NCBI GenBank assembly: GCA_944320015.1
Contig: CALUFO010000018.1
Span: 1-50,820 of the forward strand
DNA length: 50,820 bases
Source: an uncultured Barnesiella sp.
GTDB lineage: Bacteria > Bacteroidota > Bacteroidia > Bacteroidales > Barnesiellaceae
Direction of reading: 5' to 3'
Made by a program: the position numbers and the translations under genes. The notes under the pieces were generated by a model that was not told the origin of the DNA, made no database searches, and saw only the letters and a list, made by a program, of their open reading frames with translations. Shown here in pieces: positions 10,438-21,297 of this stretch. Positions within the stretch are counted from its first letter, which is position 1. Every line of letters begins with the position of its first letter.

Positions 10438-10935
10438 TTAGTTTTTATTCTCAATTTCATTCAACAGCTTGTCAATCATTTCGACCTGCGTCTTATCATC
10501 AGAAAGTTGCTTACGCATCATTTTCTCGGCTATTTGCAGGGCAAATTCGCTCACCTCCCGGCGGAATTGCAATTCCGACTCCTTGCGGGCTTGCTCGATC
10601 GACACGGCCGCAGCGTCCATCACTTTCTTCGCCTCTACCGATGCTGCTTGACGAGCCTCCTCGATAATATGGTTCTTCATCTGAGCAGCCTCGTGTAGAA
10701 TCTCCATTTGTTGTTTCTGCGCTTCGACCAAAAGAGCTTTGGCATCGGCTTGCGCGTTGTCCAACTGAGCTTTTGCCTCTTGCGCATACTCGACCCCCTT
10801 ATCGATCAGCTCGGCGCGCTCGTCGAGACTGCGTATGATATAGGGCCACGCATACTTGGCAAGAATGGCAAAAAGGATGATAAAGACAACGAACATCCAA
10901 AATACCAAGCCAAATTCGGGCGTGAACAGTTCCAT
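10438..10935 (-). CDS. atpF: ATP synthase Fo b subunit
   Basis: Peripheral-stalk subunit with one N-terminal membrane helix (about residues 8-28, FGLVFWMFVVFIILFAILAKYAW) and a long charged, alanine-rich coiled coil after it. The length of 165 residues is typical. It lies 9 bp after atpE and 6 bp before atpH. Only one b gene is present in the cluster, so the stalk is probably a homodimer. Confidence 0.94.
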   Translation of the reverse strand: MELFTPEFGLVFWMFVVFIILFAILAKYAWPYIIRSLDERAELIDKGVEYAQEAKAQLDNAQADAKALLVEAQKQQMEILHEAAQMKNHIIEEARQAASVEAKKVMDAAAVSIEQARKESELQFRREVSEFALQIAEKMMRKQLSDDKTQVEMIDKLLNEIENKN

Positions 10936-10944
10936 ATCTTATGA

Positions 10945-11211
<267 letters not shown>

Positions 11212-11229
11212 TTAGAGATTATACATTTT

Positions 11230-12309
11230 TTATTTTTCTACTTTTTCAACTTTCCCTTCATGATGACCCTCGACCTGTGCCAATGCGATGAACAGGGTCG
11301 AAAGCATGGTGAACACATAGGCTTGGATAAACGACACCAACGTGTCGATCATCAGCATGAAGAGCGAGAACAGCACCGATATCACGGTGGTAAATCCCAC
11401 TACGACTGCTCCTAAGGCGCTAAATATGAATATGAGCGAGATGAGCGACAAGATAATCATGTGCCCTCCCATCATGTTGGCAAACAAACGGACCATCAGC
11501 GCCGCCGGTTTCGTAAAGATGCCAAACACCTCGATCAACGGCATGATGGGCAACGGGAATTTCAGCCACAACGGTACATCGGGCCAAAATATCTCCTTCC
11601 AATACTCTTTGGTTCCACGCACATTGACTATGATAAAGGTACACAACGCCAATACCATCGTCACCGCAATGTTACCCGTCAGGTTGGCGCCTCCGGGGAA
11701 AATCACGATCAATCCCAACAGGTTCATCAACAGAATAAAGAAGAATATCGTGAGCAGATAAGGTGCAAAACGTGGCGCCTTGTCGCCCAGTGTACTCTTT
11801 ATCACTCCCGTATAGACAAACTCGATGAGAAACTCGATAGCGCCCACTCCCTTCTTGGGGGCTTTGAACCGGCGCTTTTTATACCAATGAGCGACCGAGA
11901 ATACACACCATGCGCACACCAATGCGGCAATAATCAACGCCAGCACATTTTTCGTAATCGACAGGTCGAGCGGCCGATAACGGTTGCCCGCATCGTCAAC
12001 CCCCTCGACTTTCCCTTTATTGGGGCCTTCCTGCGCGATATAGAAACCATTGTACGCCTGCCCGTGGTCGAGCCGATGCGACATGAACACATTCCAGTCG
12101 CCCTTGTAGTCTCTGACAATCACCGGCAGCGGTATCCTATGCTCGTGCGAGAAAGGAAGTTCCCAGCCATAACCGTCGAGCAAATGCTCAAAAATTGTCT
12201 CCTTCGGGTTAAAGGTGTTCTCCTCCCCTCCGGCCTTTTCGGCGGCCGACAACGGGAAGGCAAACGCCATGAACAAAACGGTTACTATGTATGCGATTTG
12301 TTTTCTCAT
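11230..12309 (-). CDS. atpB: ATP synthase Fo a subunit with long exported N-terminus
   Basis: Stator subunit that forms the two ion half-channels against the c ring. The essential arginine is Arg274 in the stretch MVRLFANMMGGHM. The product has 359 residues, about 90 more than E. coli subunit a. The extra length is N-terminal: a signal-peptide-like segment (residues 1-22, ending SAA) and about 95 hydrophilic residues before the first clear membrane helix near 119-140. The C-terminus is charged (HHEGKVEKVEK). Located 13 bp after atpC and 30 bp before atpE. Confidence 0.95.
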   Translation of the reverse strand: MRKQIAYIVTVLFMAFAFPLSAAEKAGGEENTFNPKETIFEHLLDGYGWELPFSHEHRIPLPVIVRDYKGDWNVFMSHRLDHGQAYNGFYIAQEGPNKGKVEGVDDAGNRYRPLDLSITKNVLALIIAALVCAWCVFSVAHWYKKRRFKAPKKGVGAIEFLIEFVYTGVIKSTLGDKAPRFAPYLLTIFFFILLMNLLGLIVIFPGGANLTGNIAVTMVLALCTFIIVNVRGTKEYWKEIFWPDVPLWLKFPLPIMPLIEVFGIFTKPAALMVRLFANMMGGHMIILSLISLIFIFSALGAVVVGFTTVISVLFSLFMLMIDTLVSFIQAYVFTMLSTLFIALAQVEGHHEGKVEKVEK

Positions 12310-12322
12310 TTCTTCTCCTCAG

Positions 12323-12556
12323 TTACCGTATGCACACTGCCACACGGTTGTTATCCACATCGACAAATCCTCCTCCCACCGGTACCGAATGGCGCTGACC
12401 AGCGGTTACATACTCAATGGTACCGGCATCGAGGGTCGAAACCAACGACGCATGATTTTCAAGAACCGTAAACGAGCCTTGCGCTCCCGGCAAAGTCACC
12501 GACTCCACCTCTCCTGTAAACAGGATTTGTTCCGAAGATATAATTTCGAGTACCAT
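12323..12556 (-). CDS. atpC: ATP synthase F1 epsilon subunit, short form
   Basis: Rotor subunit at the foot of gamma. The product has only 77 residues and covers the N-terminal beta-sandwich domain (LEIISSEQILFTGEVESV, then PGAQGSFTVLENHASLV). The C-terminal two-helix domain of the 130-140-residue E. coli type, which can inhibit ATP hydrolysis, is missing. Short epsilons are known in Bacteroidota and Chlorobi, so this is probably the native form and not a truncation. It lies 18 bp after atpD. Confidence 0.93.
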   Translation of the reverse strand: MVLEIISSEQILFTGEVESVTLPGAQGSFTVLENHASLVSTLDAGTIEYVTAGQRHSVPVGGGFVDVDNNRVAVCIR

Positions 12557-12574
12557 AATTCCCAGTTTATATAA

Positions 12575-14101
<1,527 letters not shown>

Positions 14102-14122
14102 TCAAGTATTATACTTTATTCC

Positions 14123-15199
14123 TTAAAAGTGCAAACCGAAAATGACGATAAGCACCATAATGAAAAGATTCACCAAGTTCAAAGGCAACAAATACTTCCA
14201 TTCAAGCTTCAACAACTGGTCGATTCTCAAACGAGGGAAGGTCCATTTGAACCAAATGATGACGAACGAGATCAAAACTGCTTTCCCGAAGAACCAAATT
14301 ACCGAAGGAATATAATCCATAATGGCGTTGAAACTTTCCCAGCCGGGTATATGGAGAGGCATCCAGCCGCCCAAGAACAGCAGCGAAGCAACTCCCGCAA
14401 CGATAAACAAGTTCAAATACTCGGCCAAATAGAAGAATCCGAAGTGAATACCCGAATATTCGGTGTGATACCCGGCGGTCAACTCACTCTCGGCTTCGGG
14501 AAGGTCAAACGGGCCACGGTTGGTCTCGGCGGTTCCCGCAACCAAATAAATCAAGAATGCAACGATAGCGGGGATATGACCCGTAAAGATGAACCACCCG
14601 TTGGCCTGAGCCTCCACGATACCGGTAATCGACATAGTACCGGCAAAAACCACCATCGTGAGAACCGAAAATCCTATGGACAACTCGTAACTTACCATTT
14701 GAGCACCGCTTCGTAAAGCGCCGATCAGCGTGAACTTATTGTGACTCGACCATCCGGCCAGCAAAATACCCAGCACGCCTATCGACGAAACGGCAATCAA
14801 GAAGAACACGCCAATATTGAAATCGATTACCTGCAACCCTCTACCGAAAGGCAAGCAGCCAAACGCAAGCATAGAGGCCACTATCACCAAATAGGGCGCT
14901 AAGTTGAACAGGAATTTATCGATATGATTCAACGAAATCAACTCCTTGATCAATATCTTGAACATATCGGCCACACTCTGAATAATTCCATAAGGGCCTA
15001 CACGGTTCGGGCCTAAACGGCATTGAAAGAAGGCGCAGACCTTACGTTCAAAATAAATGTAGAACAAGGCCAACACGGCATATAACAGCAGCAATACCAC
15101 GCCTATCAATACAAATTCAACAAGTAAAGCTCCCCAACCGGGCATTACGCTCCGCAACAAATTGTCAATCCAGTGGGTCACTATCGAAAAGTCGAACAT
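14123..15199 (-). CDS. nuoH: NADH-quinone oxidoreductase subunit H
   Basis: Membrane subunit that forms the quinone chamber with NuoB and NuoD and links it to the membrane arm. The product has 358 residues with about eight helices. Signatures are [20 protein letters not shown] and [20 protein letters not shown] (parts), with the glutamate-rich loop at the quinone site, and a [19 protein letters not shown]-terminal stretch. It is the last nuo gene before the ATP synthase genes, 33 bp after nuoCD. Confidence 0.95.
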   Translation of the reverse strand: MFDFSIVTHWIDNLLRSVMPGWGALLVEFVLIGVVLLLLYAVLALFYIYFERKVCAFFQCRLGPNRVGPYGIIQSVADMFKILIKELISLNHIDKFLFNLAPYLVIVASMLAFGCLPFGRGLQVIDFNIGVFFLIAVSSIGVLGILLAGWSSHNKFTLIGALRSGAQMVSYELSIGFSVLTMVVFAGTMSITGIVEAQANGWFIFTGHIPAIVAFLIYLVAGTAETNRGPFDLPEAESELTAGYHTEYSGIHFGFFYLAEYLNLFIVAGVASLLFLGGWMPLHIPGWESFNAIMDYIPSVIWFFGKAVLISFVIIWFKWTFPRLRIDQLLKLEWKYLLPLNLVNLFIMVLIVIFGLHF

Positions 15200-15232
15200 A
15201 ACTTATTCTTTAATTGATTACTAATTAGTTTC

Positions 15233-16855
15233 TTATCTGTCCATATCGGGGATTACATAGTCGAGCGAACCGCCTATGGCTATCAAGTCGGCAATCTTCC
15301 CGCCTCGACACATCGGGTCGAGACCGGCAACCAACGGCAAGCATGCCGAATTGATTTTCAACCGGTAGGGATTCTTGTCGCCATGACTCTCGATGAATAT
15401 TCCCAACGGGCCGCGGCTGGCTTCGACCTGACGGAAGTAGCGCCCCTCGGGCAGCTTGATGATAGGCTTCATCTTCACGGCATAATCGCCCTCGGGGATA
15501 TTGTCGATGAGTTGCTCTATGATATGTATCGATTCCAATATCTCGTCCAAACGCACCATATAGCGGGCAAAAACATCGCCCTCGGTGCGAACCACCTCGT
15601 TGAACTCCACTTTGTCATACAAAGCATACGGGTGATTCTTACGCACATCGCAAGCCCAGCCCGAAGCCCGACCCGAAGGCCCGGCGATACCATACGAAAT
15701 AGCGTCCTCGCGCGAGAGAAGTCCCACCCCCTTCATACGTTGCTGGGCAATCACATTGCCCGTAAAGAGAGTGTGATATTCCTTCAACTTGGCCGGCAGA
15801 TATGCGCAGAACTCTTTCACTTTACGTTGGAAATCGGGGTGCAAATCGGCCATAAGGCCTCCGATAGTATAATAGTTGAAAGTCATGCGGGCGCCGCAAG
15901 TCTCTTCAAAAATATCGAGAATTTTCTCCCTGTCGCGGAATCCATAGAAAAACGCAGTCGTTCCGCCCAAGTCCATACAGAAAGTAGACCAGAAAAGCAA
16001 GTGCGACGAGATACGCATCAACTCGTCCATGATAGTGCGTATATATTGCGCTCTCATGGGCACCTCTATCTGCAAGGCATCCTCGATACAGAGGCATACC
16101 GCATGGCGGTTTTGTTGAGCCGACATATAATCGAGACGGTCGGCGAAGTGCAGGGTTTGGGGATAGGTGAGCGATTCGCACAACTTTTCTATACCCCGGT
16201 GTATATATCCGCAATAAACATCGACTTTCTTCACGATCTCACCGTCGAGCGAGGTGCGCAAGCGCAATACACCGTGAGTGGCGGGGTGTTGAGGACCTAT
16301 ATTCACCACAAATTCCTCGGGAGAGAAAATCGTATTGGTACGCTCTTCGAGCTTCCCGTCCTCGGTCTCGACGATGGCGTGCGTCACATCGTCGACAGCC
16401 TCGTGCTCCAAGCGAATGGGGTTCAACGCCGGGTCGGCGTTATAATCTTTTCTGAGCGGATAACCCACCCAATCGTTGCGCAGGAACAAACGCCGCATGT
16501 CGGGGTGGTTGATAAAACGTATCCCATAGAAGTCATACACTTCTCGCTCATATAAATAGGCCGATTTCCATAAATCCGAGACCGTGTGCAACAACGGATT
16601 CTCCCGGTCGGAAGTTTCGACTTTGACCGAAACCTGCGAATTATCGGCGGTGGAGGTCAAATAATAGATACACCCCATGGTCTCGCCCCAGTCCATGCCC
16701 ACGATAGAGACCAGATAATCGAAGTGCAGTTTGTCGCGCAGATAGAGCGCCAACTCATGCCACTTGGCATCGGGAACGGCAACTTCCAGAATCGCCCCTT
16801 CCACAAAGGTCGCTTCCGGCAGAAAACCGCTTATTTCTTGCTGTATGTTTGCCAT
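15233..16855 (-). CDS. nuoCD: Fused NADH-quinone oxidoreductase subunits C and D
   Basis: One 540-residue protein joining NuoC (about 1-150, with YEREVYDFYGIRFINHPDMRR parts) to NuoD (from about 183, VVNIGPQHPATHGVLRL). The D part lines the quinone pocket next to NuoB. It retains the conserved His-Tyr region (DRLDYMSAQ) and the RGPLGIFIESHGDKNPYR segment. The C-D fusion occurs in several phyla including Bacteroidota and gammaproteobacteria. It lies 14 bp after nuoB. Confidence 0.95.
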   Translation of the reverse strand: MANIQQEISGFLPEATFVEGAILEVAVPDAKWHELALYLRDKLHFDYLVSIVGMDWGETMGCIYYLTSTADNSQVSVKVETSDRENPLLHTVSDLWKSAYLYEREVYDFYGIRFINHPDMRRLFLRNDWVGYPLRKDYNADPALNPIRLEHEAVDDVTHAIVETEDGKLEERTNTIFSPEEFVVNIGPQHPATHGVLRLRTSLDGEIVKKVDVYCGYIHRGIEKLCESLTYPQTLHFADRLDYMSAQQNRHAVCLCIEDALQIEVPMRAQYIRTIMDELMRISSHLLFWSTFCMDLGGTTAFFYGFRDREKILDIFEETCGARMTFNYYTIGGLMADLHPDFQRKVKEFCAYLPAKLKEYHTLFTGNVIAQQRMKGVGLLSREDAISYGIAGPSGRASGWACDVRKNHPYALYDKVEFNEVVRTEGDVFARYMVRLDEILESIHIIEQLIDNIPEGDYAVKMKPIIKLPEGRYFRQVEASRGPLGIFIESHGDKNPYRLKINSACLPLVAGLDPMCRGGKIADLIAIGGSLDYVIPDMDR

Positions 16856-16869
16856 ATAGGTAACTTATA

Positions 16870-17454
16870 TTATTTTCCGAATACTTTCTCTCGTTTCTCT
16901 TGACGATTGACACCACCAAAGAATTTTTCCACTTTCACTTTACGTTGCAATTGCATCAAACCGTAGAACATCGCCTCGGGACGCGGTGGACAGCCCGGGA
17001 TATACACATCGACAGGGAGAATCTCCTCTACCCCTTTCAAAACATGATACGAGTTTCTGAACGGCCCGCCCGAAACGGCGCACCCTCCGGCGGCCACCAC
17101 ATACTTGGGCTCGGCCAACTGGTCGTACAAACGCTTGAGCACAGGTGCCATGCGATGAACTATCGTACCGGCGACCATCACAAAGTCGGCCTGACGCGGA
17201 CTGGCACGAGCTACTTCAAACCCAAAACGGGCCATATCGTACCGCGCTGCGCCGAGCGACATAAACTCGATACCGCAGCAACTTGTCGCAAAGGTAAGCG
17301 GCCACAAAGAGTTGGACCGTCCCCAGTTGATGAGCTCATCGAGACAGCCCACCACCACATTGGTGTGCGCCGCTTTAAGCTCGGCAATAAGATGCTCAAT
17401 ATATTCATTGTCTTTGAAGTCTTCATACTTCATCGATTTGATTTTCACTTCCAT
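16870..17454 (-). CDS. nuoB: NADH-quinone oxidoreductase subunit B
   Basis: Carries cluster N2, the terminal [4Fe-4S] centre that reduces quinone. The four ligands are Cys59-Cys60 (tandem pair in FATSCCGIEFM), Cys125 (AAGGCAVSGGPF) and Cys155 (VYIPGCPPRPE). The start used (17454) overlaps the end of nuoA by 10 bp. An internal ATG at 17433 (MKYEDFKD) is an alternative. The length of 194 residues is normal. Confidence 0.94.
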   Translation of the reverse strand: MEVKIKSMKYEDFKDNEYIEHLIAELKAAHTNVVVGCLDELINWGRSNSLWPLTFATSCCGIEFMSLGAARYDMARFGFEVARASPRQADFVMVAGTIVHRMAPVLKRLYDQLAEPKYVVAAGGCAVSGGPFRNSYHVLKGVEEILPVDVYIPGCPPRPEAMFYGLMQLQRKVKVEKFFGGVNRQEKREKVFGK

Positions 17455-17795
17455 TCAAGCGCTCCTTTCTTCCATGCGTACACCAATCCGAGGATAAGTA
17501 TCACCATGAAAAATAAAATATTAATTAATCCGGCTACACCTAAATCTTTCAATATAACCGCCCACGGGAACAAGAATACCGTTTCTACGTCGAACATCAG
17601 ATACAGTATAGCAAACAAATAATAGCCCACCTTGAACTGCATCCACGACTCGCCTCGCGAAGGGATACCGCATTCATACGCCTCGCCTTTTTGAGGGTTG
17701 AACGAGCGGGGCGAGATGAGCCCGGCTATCAACAGGGCCGCTCCTACCAACGCCAATCCGGTAATCAATACAACTACAAATAGTGCAGAATTCAT
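17445..17795 (-). CDS. nuoA: NADH-quinone oxidoreductase subunit A
   Basis: Small three-helix membrane subunit of complex I (116 residues). Signatures are NPQKGEAYECGIPSRGE, whose Cys lies in the flexible loop that senses active/deactive states in homologues, and FDVETVFLFPWA with its conserved acidic residues. It is the first gene of the nuo-atp block and is preceded by a 480-bp non-coding region with a candidate promoter. Confidence 0.94.
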   Translation of the reverse strand: MNSALFVVVLITGLALVGAALLIAGLISPRSFNPQKGEAYECGIPSRGESWMQFKVGYYLFAILYLMFDVETVFLFPWAVILKDLGVAGLINILFFMVILILGLVYAWKKGALEWK

Positions 17796-17844
17796 ACGTT
17801 AATTTAGTTTGTATTTATTTTTTACTCTCTTTCCAAAACGACAA

Positions 17845-17877
17845 AGCCCCATATTGCCGCAAACGCAATATAAGGCT
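17845..17877 (-). promoter_or_regulatory. Hairpin in the nuoA leader, attenuator-like
   Basis: Inverted repeat ATATTGC (17851-17857) / GCAATAT (17865-17871), extended by AGCC (17845-17848) / GGCT (17874-17877). Read on the minus strand it is followed by TTGTCGTTTT, a mediocre T-rich tail, 50 nt before the nuoA start. It could be a leaky terminator or a leader hairpin of the operon. Confidence 0.4.
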
Positions 17878-18110
17878 ATCCTTGTGTCTCATATATACAG
17901 AATGTCCCCTCTTCTGTGTAAAAAGAGATACGGCATCGTTGCACTTCTGCCGCGCCGGTCGCTATTGCTTCATTCCGTATAACGATAAACATATATTTCC
18001 TCGTTTTCTTTCAAGGAGTTCGGCTTATAACCTGCTTGCATTCAGCAATTAAAGACGATTCACAAACGAGCCGTTTCACGTCGAGACTACTCCTTGGAAA
18101 TTTTGTCGCA

Positions 18111-18118
18111 CAAATATA
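18111..18118 (-). promoter_or_regulatory. Candidate promoter -7 box for nuoA
   Basis: Minus-strand TATATTTG matches the Bacteroidetes -7 consensus TAnnTTTG. A TTTG (18135-18138) lies upstream, but with a 16-nt spacer, shorter than the usual 19-21. It would give a leader of about 310 nt. Confidence 0.4.
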
Positions 18119-18203
18119 CAAATTTTATTCCCAACAAAGACTCTCCCGATATGCTTTTTTATTTTTTTATCGGCAATATAGGATAATTACCCAAACAAAA
18201 AGA

Positions 18204-18245
18204 CAAAAAAATTGCGCGACAGCGGTAGTGTGGCCGTCGCGCAAT
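18204..18245 (-). terminator. Rho-independent terminator after the TPR gene
   Basis: Perfect 10-bp arms ATTGCGCGAC (18211-18220) and GTCGCGCAAT (18236-18245). On the minus strand they are followed by a seven-T run (complement of the A-run at 18204-18210). It lies 30 bp after the stop of the TPR gene and ends the ton operon before the nuo block. Confidence 0.85.
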
Positions 18246-18275
18246 CGACAATATCATTTGCTCTTATCCTAATCC

Positions 18276-19949
18276 TTAGAATGTATCGAGGGTCTTCAAA
18301 GCCTCCATAATGTCGGTATCGTTAGGATTCAATTCGAGCATCTTGTTCCAATAATCTTTTGTGGCGGCTATCGCCTCGTTTTTCTTCACGGGGTCGGTAG
18401 TCTGCAAATAGTTGTAATAGCCCAAATATTTGTATGCCTCGATATAAGCTCGTTTCGTAGCGGCTTTCTCTTTATTGGCAGGATCTTGGTCGAGAACCGT
18501 CAACGTCTCCTCATACAACGGTTTGGCCAATCCTTCTTTCGTCTCGGGATCACGAACGGCAGCGGCGCGAGCGCACCACAAATAGCCACGATAGTCTGTC
18601 GGCGAGCGTTTTACAACCACTTGGAACATCGAGTCGGCTTTCAGCGAATAAGCGTCTCTCAGCTCAATGCTGTCTTGAGCCGCCAACCCGGCTCTATAAC
18701 AAGTTTGTCCCAACAGATAATAGTCCATAACATCTTGGTTGTTCACGGTATCGGCAGCCATATATTTCTCATAAGTGACAATGGCTTTTCCATAATCTTT
18801 GGCGCGGTCGTAGGTGTCGCTCAACACTTTAAGGATTTCGATGCGGGTATTGTCCAGCTCATAAGCCTTTTCATATTGAACCACAGCTTCGGTGTACCGT
18901 TTCATTTTGGCCAATATATCGCCATAGGTTATATAGTCACGGGCGGTAAACACGTTGTTGCCCGGGTCCATACCCAAAAATTCGATAGCGGCTTGCTCGG
19001 CGGCCTCCATGTTGCCCAACTCATAGTTGTCATACATCACGATACGACGGATAACGAAGTTTTGGGGATCGTGCGACAAAATATCTTGGGCCAACGCCAA
19101 AGACTCATCATAACGTTTGCCATAGAACAAGAGGGCGGCAAATCGGGGACGGTCGGTTTGGAAGTGGTTGGGATTCTGGATATACGTTTCATAAGCCTCG
19201 GCAGCTTTGGTATATTGCGAGTTCTTATAGTAAGCCTCGGCCAACTCACGTTGGGCGATCGCCGAGTTGGGAGCGATTTGCAGCAACTCTTCCAACTTTT
19301 GAATAGCCAATGTGGGGTTTATATCGAAATAGATATGCGAGTATTTCACATACGCTTCGATACAATTGGGGTCGAAGTAAATAGCATTCTCGTAGCGGCC
19401 GCAAGCGTCGCCATATTGTTGCTTGCTCACCAGCACATCGCCTTCGAAAATAAAGTAATCGGGATATTTCTTGTTTGCCTTGTAAGCCTTTTTCATATAA
19501 TCCTCATACCCGGGAGTCCCCGTTTCATAGTATGCTTTGGCAATAGCCAGATTCAAGCCGGCGTCTTTTTTATTCTTACCTTTCAAGGCCTCTTTGAAAT
19601 AATCTTTGGCGTCTTTTTCGGCCTGCTCTTTATCGGGATTGGCATTCAAGGCAAGTTTACCTTTACCTACAAGGTTATAGGCATACAGCGGATCGGCGTC
19701 GAGACCTTTCTGATAATACTCTGCGGCCAAGGCATAATCCTTGTTGCCAAATGCGATTTCACCCAAATAATAATACGACTCGGCCTTTTTCGTCTCGGCG
19801 TCATCGAGTGTACGCTCGAGCAAAATTCTTGCCCGTTCGGGCTGGCCGGCTTTGAAATACTCTATTCCATCGACATAGCTGTCGGCAAACGCTGTCAGGC
19901 TGCCGGCAGCGAGAAACAGTGAGAAAACTAATTTAAGACTTGATTTCAT
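18276..19949 (-). CDS. Exported tetratricopeptide-repeat protein of the ton operon
   Basis: 557-residue protein with a signal peptide (1-22, ending TAFA) followed almost entirely by TPR-type helical repeats, such as AESYYYLGEIAFGNKDYALAA and the later DYITYGDILAKMKRYTEAV. TPR arrays are protein-binding scaffolds, so a periplasmic partner is likely. The specific role is unknown. It is the last gene of exbB-exbD-exbD-tonB-small membrane protein-PstS-like-TPR, 31 bp after the PstS-like gene. That context suggests it serves the cell-envelope energy-transduction machine. Confidence 0.85.
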   Translation of the reverse strand: MKSSLKLVFSLFLAAGSLTAFADSYVDGIEYFKAGQPERARILLERTLDDAETKKAESYYYLGEIAFGNKDYALAAEYYQKGLDADPLYAYNLVGKGKLALNANPDKEQAEKDAKDYFKEALKGKNKKDAGLNLAIAKAYYETGTPGYEDYMKKAYKANKKYPDYFIFEGDVLVSKQQYGDACGRYENAIYFDPNCIEAYVKYSHIYFDINPTLAIQKLEELLQIAPNSAIAQRELAEAYYKNSQYTKAAEAYETYIQNPNHFQTDRPRFAALLFYGKRYDESLALAQDILSHDPQNFVIRRIVMYDNYELGNMEAAEQAAIEFLGMDPGNNVFTARDYITYGDILAKMKRYTEAVVQYEKAYELDNTRIEILKVLSDTYDRAKDYGKAIVTYEKYMAADTVNNQDVMDYYLLGQTCYRAGLAAQDSIELRDAYSLKADSMFQVVVKRSPTDYRGYLWCARAAAVRDPETKEGLAKPLYEETLTVLDQDPANKEKAATKRAYIEAYKYLGYYNYLQTTDPVKKNEAIAATKDYWNKMLELNPNDTDIMEALKTLDTF

Positions 19950-19980
19950 TGATATATTTTTAAGTTGATAATTTCTTCAT

Positions 19981-20952
19981 TTAAAAAGCGTCGGTCACGC
20001 TCACATCTCTTTTCAACGCAATATTGGTCTGCCACGGCACAATAGCCGTCTTAAAAATAATTAACTGCCCCTTCTGCGAAGAGACAAATTTGATAAACCC
20101 GGTGGGCAGCCCGTTACGGGGATCGGTCGTAATCATATAGATAGGCCGAGTAAGAGGATAGTCGCCCGTTGCGATATAATATTGGTAGGGTTTATACGCC
20201 GCGAAGCCCTCGGCTTTGCGCACGGCCATAACCTTCACCACATCGGTAAACGAAGTGTTGGTCGAATCGGCCTTGTTGCCGATCCAACTGGCTCCTATCA
20301 CGCCAATGGAATTAGGCGTTTGAGCCACATAATCGATTACAGCCTGATTGGATTTGCGGGCATACAGCCCGGTATAAAGGGGCTTGCCATGACAAAGGGA
20401 GTCTATGGCGTAACGCATAGAACTGGAACCCTGCTTGTCAAAGACAAACTTAATCTCGCCCAACGACGAGCCCGGATAGAGTTGATTCCACCGGGTAACC
20501 TCTCCCGTCACGATTTTGCTCAAATCGTCGACCGAGATCTCATCATGTTTATTGTTTTTATTCACGATGAAGGCGATAGCGTCCAATGCGATTTGCACGG
20601 TTCTCACCCTCAACTGGCGAGACTTGAAGGAGGCCTCTTCCTGGGGAGTCAACGGCCGGGTGGCTATGGCCAAACGCACACTGTCTTTCAACAACATGTT
20701 CAACGCGTCGACCTCGCTTACATAATAGGGGATAATCGAGGCTTTGGGATAAAGAGCTTCAAACACCATTATCTCTTGTTCCATAATCGGCTCAAAGCTC
20801 TCGTCACAACTGATGTTTATCACCCCCGATGTGATTGTCTCCTTCACCTTTCTCTCGCCGGTTTCTTTCTCTCCTTGGCACGAAGAGCACGACGCGAAAG
20901 TCAGCGAAGCCGCGAGAACCGTAATCGAAAACAATATCCACTTATTATTCAT
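19981..20952 (-). CDS. PstS-like periplasmic binding lipoprotein
   Basis: 323-residue protein with an N-terminal signal and probable lipobox (FASC, Cys22), so likely tethered to a membrane. The rest resembles the PstS/PBP-like family: N-terminal lobe (VINISCDESFEPIMEQEI), an INKxN-type stretch (FIVNKNNKHDEIS), an ITGE-like motif VTGEVTRW, and the hinge region SIGVIGASWIG. No pstCAB or phoU is present. Its place in a ton operon, 8 bp after a small membrane protein gene, argues against a simple phosphate-uptake role. The ligand is unknown. Confidence 0.8.
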   Translation of the reverse strand: MNNKWILFSITVLAASLTFASCSSCQGEKETGERKVKETITSGVINISCDESFEPIMEQEIMVFEALYPKASIIPYYVSEVDALNMLLKDSVRLAIATRPLTPQEEASFKSRQLRVRTVQIALDAIAFIVNKNNKHDEISVDDLSKIVTGEVTRWNQLYPGSSLGEIKFVFDKQGSSSMRYAIDSLCHGKPLYTGLYARKSNQAVIDYVAQTPNSIGVIGASWIGNKADSTNTSFTDVVKVMAVRKAEGFAAYKPYQYYIATGDYPLTRPIYMITTDPRNGLPTGFIKFVSSQKGQLIIFKTAIVPWQTNIALKRDVSVTDAF

Positions 20953-20960
20953 AATCCCGA

Positions 20961-21200
20961 CTATTTCATTCCGACAAACAATCTATACCCTCTGAAAAGA
21001 CCATATACGGCAAACACTCCTCCCATGATATAACGCACAATGTCATACAAATTGGAGAACAACGACGTGAACAACAGCAAATAGGCCATGCCCAGATAGA
21101 TTGCTATCATGATCATGCCGAAAACTATATTCATGCTCAGCGGCTGTTTCTTCTCTTTCCCGGCATTCTCCTCGTCGTAACGGCCGTATTTCTCTTCCAT
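20961..21200 (-). CDS. Small two-helix membrane protein of the ton operon
   Basis: 79-residue product starting MEEKYGRYDEEN, with a charged N-terminus and two hydrophobic helices (about 23-46 and 52-70). The upstream in-frame start at 21239 would add 13 poorly convincing residues, so the ATG at 21200 is preferred. No family is recognised. It lies 97 bp after tonB and 8 bp before the PstS-like gene, so it is probably co-translated with the latter. Confidence 0.7.
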   Translation of the reverse strand: MEEKYGRYDEENAGKEKKQPLSMNIVFGMIMIAIYLGMAYLLLFTSLFSNLYDIVRYIMGGVFAVYGLFRGYRLFVGMK

Positions 21201-21297
21201 AATCCTACTTTTTTGAAAATACCCGCCACCTAAAATCACACGATAATAGGCAGCGAGTATTTATATCCATGAATCTCTTTCTTAAACAAGCGAGAGA

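Larger units (their letters stand above)
17796..18275. other. 480-bp non-coding region upstream of nuoA
   Basis: No convincing gene. It contains the terminator of the TPR gene (18204-18245), a candidate minus-strand promoter (-7 box 18111-18118) and a roughly 300-nt leader before nuoA. The leader contains a hairpin at 17845-17877 (see separate entry). Short plus-strand open frames here have no recognisable product. Confidence 0.6.

Noticed and set aside
17783-18272. Two plus-strand frames in the nuoA leader region
   Set aside because: They overlap the nuoA 5' end, the promoter and the terminator on the other strand, and encode nothing recognisable.
19981-20952. Calling the PstS-like gene a phosphate ABC transporter component
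   Set aside because: No pstC, pstA, pstB or phoU is present and the gene lies in the ton operon, so only family membership is claimed.
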